Assembly (NCBI GenBank): GCA_964551295.1
Contig: CAZKDJ010000208.1
Location: forward strand, 1-7,040
Direction: 5' to 3'
Source: JAFGED01 sp964551295
GTDB taxonomy: Bacteria; Chloroflexota; Anaerolineae; B4-G1
Length of the DNA: 7,040 bases
Of this stretch, positions 1-5,504 are shown one piece after another. Numbering within the stretch: the stretch's first letter is position 1; every line of letters begins with the position of its first letter. The notes under the pieces are model-generated. The model was given only the letters and a program-made list of their open reading frames with translations, did not search any database and was not told where the DNA came from. Made by a program: the position numbers and the translations under genes.

Positions 1-40
1 GGGGGGGGCGCCCCCCCCCCCCCCCCCCCCCCCGCCCCCC
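1..40. other. G/C homopolymer at contig edge, probable artefact
   Basis: Eight G, then CG, then 23 consecutive C, one G and six C. Such a run is not plausible coding sequence although it keeps a frame open. It resembles the poly-G tails of two-colour sequencing, or a misassembled read end, placed at a contig terminus. Nothing biological should be inferred from it, and the true sequence seems to start at about base 40. Confidence 0.8.
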
Positions 41-105
41 AGATTATTGAGATGATACCTGGTGGATTTGTGATCCGTGAGGTCCGATCGTTTACTGGAG
101 GGTGA
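40..105 (+). CDS. 3' end of an unidentified upstream gene (partial)
   Basis: Reading from base 40 there is an open frame with a plausible protein C-terminus, ending IIEMIPGGFVIREVRSFTGG, with TGA at 103-105. Only about 21 residues are visible, too few to assign a family. The stop lies 14 nt before the preferred ATG of the ParA gene and overlaps the alternative GTG as GTGA, a spacing typical of genes in one operon. This supports, but does not prove, that a real gene precedes parA. It could also be chance, because a 20-codon open frame is not significant by itself. Confidence 0.4.
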   Translation, partial: QIIEMIPGGFVIREVRSFTGG

Positions 106-110
106 GAGGG
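97..110 (+). promoter_or_regulatory. Purine-rich ribosome binding region deciding the ParA start
   Basis: A long purine tract contains two Shine-Dalgarno-like cores, GGAGGG (97-102) and AGAGGG (105-110). AGAGGG sits 9 nt before the ATG at 120, an ideal spacing. GGAGG abuts the alternative GTG at 102 with no spacer, too close to serve it. The tract therefore favours ATG 120 over GTG 102. Confidence 0.6.
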
Positions 111-119
111 TATCTAACA

Positions 120-881
120 ATGGCCGTGTGTATCGCCATCGGCAGCCAGAAAGGGGGGGTAGCCAAGACGACCACCTGTCTTTCCTTGGGAGCGTGTCTG
201 GCCGAACTGGGGCAACTTGTCTTGCTCATCGACCTGGATCCTCAGACCAACCTCACCCTCTCGATGGGGCTGGATCCCGCCAAACTGCGCCACACGGTGA
301 GCGAAGCGCTATTGGGCAATGCTTCGCTGGTGAGCGTCAGCCGCGAAGGAGGGACGTTTGGCCTCGATATCGTCCCTGCCAGTTCGGACCTGGCCGTTCT
401 TGGCAAGGTTCTCCACGGACGGACGGATGCCGAGTTCTATCTGGAGCGCGGACTGGAGACGATGGATGATGATCTGTACGACGTCATCCTGGTTGACTGT
501 CCACCCTCCTTCGGTTTATTGACCCTCAATGCCTTGACGGCCGCGGATATGCTGATTATCCCTACTCAGTGTGAGTACTATGCCGCGCATGCATTGCGTC
601 GGACGATTGAACTGGCAGAGCTGGTGCGCAAAAAGACGAACCCGCACCTGGTCTATCGTGTGCTGGTGACGATGTACGATCAACGCAACAGGATCTGCCA
701 GGTGATCTTTGAAAAGATGCAAAAAGGGCTGAACGGTCTGTTGTTCGAGACGATTATCGAGGTGGACACAAAGCTGAGGGAGAGCCCGGTGTTCGGCGAG
801 CCGATCACGCTTTATGCGCCGCAGACTCGGGGCGCTCAGCAGTACCGTGCTCTTGCCAAGGAGTTGATGCGCCATGAGTGA
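120..881 (+). CDS. ParA/Soj-family chromosome-partitioning-type ATPase
   Basis: A 253-residue protein of the ParA/MinD (deviant Walker) superfamily, complete and of usual length for chromosomal Soj. Visible motifs are the deviant Walker A KGGVAKTT (residues 11-18, signature Lys11 and Lys16), the Walker A' segment IDLDPQ (37-42), Walker B VILVDCPPS (122-130, Asp126), and the family's C-terminal signature around residues 220-248, including SRGAQ-like TRGAQQYRALAKEL. The final Gly of the usual KGGVGKTT is Ala15, a tolerated variant. ParA proteins dimerise with ATP, bind nucleoid DNA non-specifically and position cargo. ATG 120 is chosen over GTG 102 because of RBS spacing and because Soj proteins usually have about ten residues before KGG. 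No ParB is visible nearby. Instead the gene overlaps the sensor-LCP gene by 8 nt, so its cargo may be that membrane protein or a septal complex rather than a chromosome origin; that is inference. Confidence 0.9.
   Translation: MAVCIAIGSQKGGVAKTTTCLSLGACLAELGQLVLLIDLDPQTNLTLSMGLDPAKLRHTVSEALLGNASLVSVSREGGTFGLDIVPASSDLAVLGKVLHGRTDAEFYLERGLETMDDDLYDVILVDCPPSFGLLTLNALTAADMLIIPTQCEYYAAHALRRTIELAELVRKKTNPHLVYRVLVTMYDQRNRICQVIFEKMQKGLNGLLFETIIEVDTKLRESPVFGEPITLYAPQTRGAQQYRALAKELMRHE
858..863 (+). promoter_or_regulatory. Ribosome binding site of the sensor-LCP gene, inside parA
   Basis: AAGGAG lies 10 nt before the ATG at 874, within the last codons of the ParA gene. Together with the ATGAGTGA overlap it supports the start chosen for the long downstream gene and suggests translational coupling. 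Confidence 0.6.
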
Positions 882-3800
882 TACCAAAGAGATCGAGACC
901 CACCTGACGGCTCTGTTTTCTGAGATGGGAGCCTCTGTCGAGGTTCGGGGGGATGAGTCTGTATCCATTCAGGATTTGAAGCAGGGCGCCAGCACCCGCA
1001 GGCAAGCGCGGAGGCAGGACGCTGTTTTCCACTCCCTGGTGGAGAATGCCATCGACGCCATCTTTGTCAGCGACCTGGAAGGCAAACAGACCTATAGCAA
1101 TCGAGCCTGCTACGCTCTCTTTGGCTACGATTATGAGCACAGGGAGATGGAGGGTATGCCTCTGTCCAGTCTGTGGCCCAAGGAGGATACCCGCACGCTC
1201 ACCAAGCAGGTGCTCCCCCAGGCGAGGAGGAGGGGTTGGAGCGGTGAGGCGCGACTGAGGCGCAAGGACGGCGCCTTTTTCGACGCTTGCCTGACTGCCT
1301 CCCCAGTGACGGATGGAGGAGGCCAACTCGCCAACATAGCGGTCATTGTCCGCGACATCTCCGAGCGCAAAGCCTCGGAGCGCGAGAAAGTGTATCAGAG
1401 TCGCGCTCGCCAGGTGTACCTCATTGCCGAGATGTCTCAGGAGATCACCGCTGCCACCAACTTGGATGAGCTTTATCGCCGTGTTGTGGCTGTGGTCAAA
1501 GAGCGCCTTGGCTATGACCACGTGCATCTCTTCCGTCACGATCCCGATTCGGATGGGCTGATCCTCGTCGCAGCGTGTGGTCAAGAGGAGGAGGAGGCAG
1601 GCGTTGGCCACGAGTTAGCTGACGCCAAGGGGAATATCGTCGATGCGCTACTTCTTGGTCGACCGGTCCTGACCCCCGATGTGTGCACGAACCCCCAGTG
1701 GAAACCCCATCCCGATTTGCCCAACGTCGCGGGTGAGCTGGCCGTGCCAATCAAGTCGCGCGGTCAGGTGCTGGGCGTGCTGGACGTGTTGAGCGATACG
1801 GCCGGCGCGCTCAACCGCGAGGACGAAATCCTGCTCGTCGATCTGGCCAGCCAGATCGCCAATGCTATCCAAAGCACCCGTTTGCTCCAAGAAACCAATG
1901 TCCTGCGCCAATTTGCCGACGCCCCTGAAGGCATTGGGTGGATTACGCTGGAGGGCGGCCTGTTCATCTATGTTAACTCCGCGCTCTGCAGCATCCTTGG
2001 CGAGAACAGGCCAGAGGATACTTTTGGCAAATCGATCTTGTCCTACTACCCCGACGAACTGCGCCAGCGCGTGCAGGTTGAGATCCTTCCTGCTGCTTTG
2101 CGCGATGGGCAGTGGGTTGGGGAATTGTCGTTTGTCACCGTGTTGGGCAGGGTCGTCCCCACTATGCAGAGTATCTTTCTCGTCCGCGACGGCAGTGGCA
2201 AGCCGCTCTACCTGGCCAACGTGGTGACCGACATCTCTGAGCAGAAGCAGGCTGAGTCTGTCGCGGGCAGGCGCATCAAGCAGATTCGCTGTCTGAACGA
2301 CGTGGGACGGATGATAGAGTCGGAGCCACCGATCCCCGAGCTGCTACAGTGGGTGGCGGAGCGTGTGCCGCAAGCCGTGCAGCACCCAGATGCGTGCGTG
2401 GCCGCCATCGAGTTTGAAGGTATTGGCGGTGGTGAGCGCGTGGTCTGCGGTGAGGCCGAGGCGATTGATCTGCCGTGTCGGATTGTGGAGGATCTGGTCG
2501 CCCGCGGTAAAGTAGTGGGGCGCGTGTACGTCTCCTATACCCAGGTACGCGAGTTTTCCGAAGAGGACCGGGCTTTGGCGGGTGACGTCGCTAGGCGTGT
2601 GAGCGGTTATATCGAGAGCCGGCATCTGTCGGAGCAGGCCAAGACCGGATTGGAGGAGGTGATTTCTGCTCACCGGGTCTACAGGCCTGATCGGTGGGCC
2701 GAGTTCGTGTCCCAATCAGCTCCGTCGAAAGAAACTGTTCAACCGGAGGTGTCAGCTCCCGACGGTGTTGGGTTGAAGGCTCGTCTAAAGAAGAGCCGCG
2801 TTTATGCGGTTTTGCAGAGGCTGCTGCGGCGTGTGGCCGTACGGCTGCTCGTACTGGTGCTGGTACCGTCGCTCCTGGCGGGGGTGTTGTTCACGACCCG
2901 GGTTGGGTCCCAGGTGCGCGGAGAATCTCCGACCTCGGTTCCAACGGCGTTGGTCGCTGCGGCCAGGTTTCACAATGATCCGGTTGTTCTGACCCCTCTT
3001 TCTACTGCAACGGCGTCTGTTCCCTCCGCCACTCCTGACACTGTCGGCACATCATCCAGTACACCTTCGCCCTCGTTTTTCCCCACTTCCCTTCCTACGT
3101 CTCTCCCCACGCCTCTTCCCACGTCTCAACTCACCGATCTCGTCGCCCCATCCCCTTTCCCCGAGATCGAGCCGACGGTAATCTCCACGCTTCCCATCCC
3201 TCCGCCCGTCCAGCCCATTCCCGTTGCCCCCGATGCCGTCAACATCGTCGTCCTGGGCAGCGACCAGCGCCCGGATTGGTCGGAGTGGCACACCGACGTC
3301 GTTCAAGTCGTCTCCATCCAGCGTGACCGCGGGGTGGTCTCGGTCATCTCTGTTCCCCGCGACTTGTATCTCTACATCCCCGGCTTTTGGATGAGCCGGA
3401 TCAACTTTGCCGACTATTACGGAGAGGCCTACGGCTACGAGGGTGGCGGGCCGGCCTTGGTGCGGGATACGCTATTGTACAATCTGGGCATTCGGATGGA
3501 TTACTATGCCCGCACCAACTTTGATGGCTTGATTGGCATCGTCGATACGCTTGGCGGCGTGGATATTCCCGTTCACTGCCGGATCAGCGACTATTGGCCC
3601 TATCCAGACGAGAATGGCGAGTATCCTACTCTGGAGTTGGCGCCGGGGATACAGCACATGGATGGAGAGACCGCCCTGTGGTATGCCCGCACGCGGATGA
3701 CAACCAGCGTCTTTGATCGAGAGGGCCGTCAGCAGCAGGTGCTTCAGGCATTGTGGCACAAGGTACGGGGCGAGGCGACGCTCGCACATATTCCATCTCT

Positions 3801-4335
3801 GTGGGAGCAAGGGCGCGACATGGTGCAGACGGATCTGGATGTCGCCAGCGTCTTGGACCTATCGCGCGTGGCCTTTGCGCTGGAGGATCAGAACGTGCGC
3901 TTTTACAACATCGGCGCCGATGAGGTAACTCCGTGGACCACGCCCAGAGGTGGGCACGTGTTTCTCCCGCAGTGGGAGGCTATTCAGCCCATCTTGGCGG
4001 AGGCGATGGCGCCTATGCCGGAGGGCCGTTTGAGATACACCTATATGCCGGTCGAGGTCTGGAACGGGACGTATAACCAGGACTGGGACCGGTTGGCGGC
4101 CGACCGGCTGCACCGGGCTGGATTCTCGGCGTCAGTTGGCGAGCCGGATCGACGCGACCATGCTCAAACCCAGTTGTTCCTGTTCAAAGAGAGTGTCAAG
4201 GGCAGCGGGATCGACTACTTGCAGCAGTTGTTTGGTCTTTCGGATAGCCAGGTGATCCATCAGCCGGGTGGTTCTACTGAGTTTGGCTATCGCCTGATCG
4301 TGGGGGCCGATTACCGGACCTGTCCTAACCCATAA
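874..4335 (+). CDS. Multidomain PAS-GAF-PAS-GAF membrane protein fused to an LCP (LytR-CpsA-Psr) phosphotransferase
   Basis: An 1153-residue fusion in one unbroken frame. Rough layout: PAS (50-166, ending DISERK), GAF (190-340), PAS (342-462, ending DISEQK), a degenerate GAF-like domain (470-585), basic juxtamembrane segment (634-653), one membrane helix (656-674, VRLLVLVLVPSLLAGVLF), Pro/Ser/Thr stalk (about 680-788), LCP domain (789-962) and LytR_C-like domain (about 1053-1148). LCP motifs include VVLGSDQRP (Asp797, Arg799), HTDVV (Asp808), SVPRD (Arg829-Asp830), LGGVDIPV, PGIQHMDG, YARTR (937-941) and GRQQQV (951-956). LCP enzymes transfer lipid-linked glycopolymers to the cell wall or to other envelope acceptors. 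Positive-inside charge puts the sensors in the cytoplasm and LCP outside, the normal LCP topology. There is no kinase, cyclase or DNA-binding output, so the LCP domain is the only recognisable effector. The gene overlaps parA by 8 nt and is followed by a weak terminator. Domain calls are firm except the second GAF; function of the whole is inference. Confidence 0.9.
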   Translation: MSDTKEIETHLTALFSEMGASVEVRGDESVSIQDLKQGASTRRQARRQDAVFHSLVENAIDAIFVSDLEGKQTYSNRACYALFGYDYEHREMEGMPLSSLWPKEDTRTLTKQVLPQARRRGWSGEARLRRKDGAFFDACLTASPVTDGGGQLANIAVIVRDISERKASEREKVYQSRARQVYLIAEMSQEITAATNLDELYRRVVAVVKERLGYDHVHLFRHDPDSDGLILVAACGQEEEEAGVGHELADAKGNIVDALLLGRPVLTPDVCTNPQWKPHPDLPNVAGELAVPIKSRGQVLGVLDVLSDTAGALNREDEILLVDLASQIANAIQSTRLLQETNVLRQFADAPEGIGWITLEGGLFIYVNSALCSILGENRPEDTFGKSILSYYPDELRQRVQVEILPAALRDGQWVGELSFVTVLGRVVPTMQSIFLVRDGSGKPLYLANVVTDISEQKQAESVAGRRIKQIRCLNDVGRMIESEPPIPELLQWVAERVPQAVQHPDACVAAIEFEGIGGGERVVCGEAEAIDLPCRIVEDLVARGKVVGRVYVSYTQVREFSEEDRALAGDVARRVSGYIESRHLSEQAKTGLEEVISAHRVYRPDRWAEFVSQSAPSKETVQPEVSAPDGVGLKARLKKSRVYAVLQRLLRRVAVRLLVLVLVPSLLAGVLFTTRVGSQVRGESPTSVPTALVAAARFHNDPVVLTPLSTATASVPSATPDTVGTSSSTPSPSFFPTSLPTSLPTPLPTSQLTDLVAPSPFPEIEPTVISTLPIPPPVQPIPVAPDAVNIVVLGSDQRPDWSEWHTDVVQVVSIQRDRGVVSVISVPRDLYLYIPGFWMSRINFADYYGEAYGYEGGGPALVRDTLLYNLGIRMDYYARTNFDGLIGIVDTLGGVDIPVHCRISDYWPYPDENGEYPTLELAPGIQHMDGETALWYARTRMTTSVFDREGRQQQVLQALWHKVRGEATLAHIPSLWEQGRDMVQTDLDVASVLDLSRVAFALEDQNVRFYNIGADEVTPWTTPRGGHVFLPQWEAIQPILAEAMAPMPEGRLRYTYMPVEVWNGTYNQDWDRLAADRLHRAGFSASVGEPDRRDHAQTQLFLFKESVKGSGIDYLQQLFGLSDSQVIHQPGGSTEFGYRLIVGADYRTCPNP
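3082..3129 (+). repeat. Four degenerate 12-nt tandem units coding (P-T-S-L)n in the stalk
   Basis: Within the sensor-LCP gene, four consecutive 12-nt units encode PTSL, PTSL, PTPL and PTSQ (residues 737-752). They differ at several third positions, so the array is old enough to have drifted. The surrounding segment, about 3000-3235, is strongly pyrimidine-rich on the + strand. It encodes an extended, probably disordered spacer between the membrane helix and the LCP domain. Confidence 0.7.
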
Positions 4336-4361
4336 GCGGGCTCCTCCCCCGCAATCTTTTT
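4336..4361 (+). terminator. Weak intrinsic terminator after the sensor-LCP gene
   Basis: GCGGG (4336-4340) and CCCGC (4348-4352) form a 5-bp all-GC stem with a 7-nt loop, followed by AATC and five T. It begins on the base after the stop codon. The stem is short, so termination may be incomplete, but position and T-tract fit the end of the parA operon. Confidence 0.5.
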
Positions 4362-4410
4362 GCAGCAGGCTGTTGCAAATACGATAGCCCTGGGCGTTGC
4401 GTTCCCGAGT

Positions 4411-4446
4411 TTGTGTGGCGGTGAGGCCGATGCTATAATTGCGCTA
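4411..4446 (+). promoter_or_regulatory. Sigma-70-type promoter with extended -10, apparently leaderless
   Basis: A TTGTGT -35 (4411-4416), a 17-nt spacer and a perfect TATAAT -10 (4434-4439) preceded by TG one base upstream (4431-4432, extended -10). The usual 6-7 nt from the -10 places +1 at or beside 4446, the A of the sigma factor's ATG. No Shine-Dalgarno is correctly placed; the nearest GAGG is about 19 nt upstream. An in-frame TGA at 4422-4424 and no other start codon in between exclude an upstream start. Housekeeping-type boxes, not an ECF-type GAAC motif, suggest the gene is not purely autoregulated. Confidence 0.7.
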
Positions 4447-5057
4447 TGGCCGATCGCACGAACCAGGAGTGGTTGGACGCGCTGCGGGGACCGGGGCGGG
4501 AGGATGCCCTGGCCGATCTGCGCGTCTACCTGGTACGTGGTCTGCGTGCCGCTCTGCCCGACGTGCCGGAGCAGAACCTGGAGGACTTTGCCCAGGAGGC
4601 GTTGCTCAAGATTTTGGCTGGATTGGATTCCTTTCGTGGCGAGAGTCGCTTTACCACATGGGCGTTCAAGATTGCCATTCACGAGGCTTTTAGCGAACTG
4701 CGCCGTCGCCGTTGGAAGAACGTTTCCCTGCAGGATCTGGTTGCCAAATACGACGCGGGTGATTTTACGCCGGCCGTGTTGGCTGATCGCACAGCTTCCA
4801 CCGAGCAACGCGTGACCCAGCAGATGCTTCTGGAGATGGTGTGCCGGTTGATCGACGAGGAGCTGACCGAGCGCCAGCGCCAGGCGATGATCGCGGTGGT
4901 GTTTGGTGGGATGCCGGGGAGCGAGATAGCGCGCCGGATGGGTACTAACCGTAACGCGCTCTACAAACTTATCCACGACGCCCGCCAGCGATTGCAGAGG
5001 CGTTTGCTCGCCAGGGGGCTTTCGGTGGACGACGTGATGGAGGCCTTTGAGGGATGA
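4446..5057 (+). CDS. ECF-type RNA polymerase sigma factor
   Basis: A 203-residue sigma-70 family protein, a usual ECF length. Region 2 spans about residues 24-92, with the DFAQEALLKIL core-binding helix (47-57), FRGESRFTTWAFKIA (63-77), typical of regions 2.3-2.4, and a basic RRRR (86-89) end. Region 4 spans about 125-187, with LTERQRQAM (140-148) and the helix-turn-helix EIARRMGTNRNALYKLIHDA (160-179). Regions 1 and 3 are absent, as expected for ECF. It directs RNA polymerase to a regulon that cannot be read from this window. ATG 4446 is the only possible 5' start. A zinc-finger anti-sigma-like gene follows 52 nt downstream and is probably its regulator. The two genes sit between terminators as a small unit. 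No extra C-terminal domain is present; only about 16 residues follow region 4. Confidence 0.88.
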   Translation: MADRTNQEWLDALRGPGREDALADLRVYLVRGLRAALPDVPEQNLEDFAQEALLKILAGLDSFRGESRFTTWAFKIAIHEAFSELRRRRWKNVSLQDLVAKYDAGDFTPAVLADRTASTEQRVTQQMLLEMVCRLIDEELTERQRQAMIAVVFGGMPGSEIARRMGTNRNALYKLIHDARQRLQRRLLARGLSVDDVMEAFEG

Positions 5058-5098
5058 ACCGGGTAAGAGTGAGTCGTTCTGCTACGTCTGAGCTATGT

Positions 5099-5104
5099 GA
5101 GGTG
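5099..5104 (+). promoter_or_regulatory. Ribosome binding site supporting a GTG start
   Basis: GAGGTG lies 5 nt before the GTG at 5110. A nearer ATG at 5106 is in another frame and terminates after five codons, so this RBS decides for GTG 5110. Confidence 0.5.
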
Positions 5105-5109
5105 TATGC

Positions 5110-5346
5110 GTGATCAACCTTGAACCACAAACCCTCAAACGCATGGTGCGCAACGTGTTCAGCACCCGCCCGGATGAGATCGGGTGCGACGAGTGCTTTG
5201 AGCAGTTGGATCGTTTTGTCGAGATGACGCTGGCTGGCAAGAACGCTGCCGAGGCGATGCCTCTGGTGCAGGATCACATGGCGCGTTGCCGTGAGTGCCG
5301 GGAGGAGTTTGAGGCGCTGTTACAAGCGTTGCGTACGCTTGCTTAG
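5110..5346 (+). CDS. Small soluble zf-HC2/ZAS-type putative anti-sigma factor
   Basis: A 78-residue protein with CDEC-type Cys26 and Cys29 and the zinc-binding anti-sigma signature His56-x3-Cys60-x2-Cys63 (HMARCREC). The spacing of about 27 residues from Cys29 to His56 matches the zf-HC2/ZAS family, whose members bind zinc and clasp ECF sigma factors. There is no membrane helix or periplasmic sensor domain, so it consists of little more than the ZAS module. Its place directly behind an ECF sigma gene, ahead of a strong terminator, supports a sigma/anti-sigma pair. Soluble ZAS proteins such as RsrA release their sigma on thiol oxidation; a redox or metal input is possible here but unproven. 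It starts with GTG behind GAGGTG. Alternative: a zinc-finger protein that modulates the sigma factor without inhibiting it. Confidence 0.75.
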   Translation: MINLEPQTLKRMVRNVFSTRPDEIGCDECFEQLDRFVEMTLAGKNAAEAMPLVQDHMARCRECREEFEALLQALRTLA

Positions 5347-5361
5347 CGCGCTTGCCTAGCG
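5336..5361 (+). repeat. Perfectly adjacent 13-bp direct duplication over the stop codon
   Basis: CGCTTGCTTAGCG (5336-5348) is followed at once by CGCTTGCCTAGCG (5349-5361), 12 of 13 identical. Each copy has short inverted ends (CGCT/AGCG). The first copy contains the TAG stop of the zinc-finger gene. This looks like a local slippage duplication; no function is evident. Confidence 0.6.
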
Positions 5362-5380
5362 TGTGGAATCTCCAGAATTC

Positions 5381-5410
5381 AAGCCCTGGCGCTTAACGCC
5401 AGGGCTTTTT
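5381..5410 (+). terminator. Strong intrinsic terminator of the sigma/anti-sigma unit
   Basis: An 11-bp perfect stem (5381-5391 with 5397-5407), GC-rich core AGCCCTGGCG, CTTAA loop, ending in a run of five T (5406-5410). The T-tract is on the + strand only, so it terminates rightward transcription from the sigma/zinc-finger genes. Read leftward it has no comparable T run. Confidence 0.88.
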
Positions 5411-5427
5411 GGGTGCCTTTCATTTGA

Positions 5428-5487
5428 GGTAGTCGCGATTTCCCAATCGTGCGTGCGCAACTTGTTGCGGCGGAAATCGCGGCTACC
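5428..5487. repeat. Imperfect palindromic intergenic element (REP/MITE-like candidate)
   Basis: GGTAGTCGCGATTTCC (5428-5443) and GGAAATCGCGGCTACC (5472-5487) are inverted 16-bp arms with 15 matches; the one mismatch still gives a G-U pair in RNA. Between them lies a nested hairpin, CGCAA (5456-5460), CTTG loop, TTGCG (5465-5469). An alternative hairpin, CGATT (5436-5440) with AATCG (5445-5449), would compete with the outer stem. It sits 17 nt past the stop of the histidine kinase gene and 17 nt after the T-tract of the + strand terminator. No leftward T-tract follows it, so it is not a standard terminator for the kinase. Its organisation fits a dispersed palindromic repeat, which only a genome search could confirm. 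Confidence 0.55.
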
Positions 5488-5504
5488 AACTTGTTTGTTC
5501 CCCT

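Noticed and set aside
102..119. GTG at 102 as the ParA start
   Set aside because: GGAGG touches the GTG with no spacer, while AGAGGG is 9 nt from ATG 120, and the resulting N-terminus has the usual length before KGG. The GTGA overlap with the upstream frame keeps it as a minor alternative.
135..180. Defective Walker A in ParA
   Set aside because: KGGVAKTT keeps both lysines and the threonines; Ala in place of the last Gly is a tolerated variant, and A' and B motifs are intact.
805..1611. 268-codon open frame on the - strand opposite the PAS region
   Set aside because: Antisense shadow of the sensor-LCP gene; its translation shows no recognisable domain, whereas the + strand frame has clear PAS and GAF motifs.
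4311..4976. 221-codon open frame on the - strand opposite the sigma factor
   Set aside because: Shadow of a convincing ECF sigma gene; composition is His/Gln/Arg-rich without motifs.
5428..5487. Palindromic element as the intrinsic terminator of the histidine kinase
   Set aside because: Leftward transcription past the left arm meets no T-tract, so it does not fit a Rho-independent terminator.
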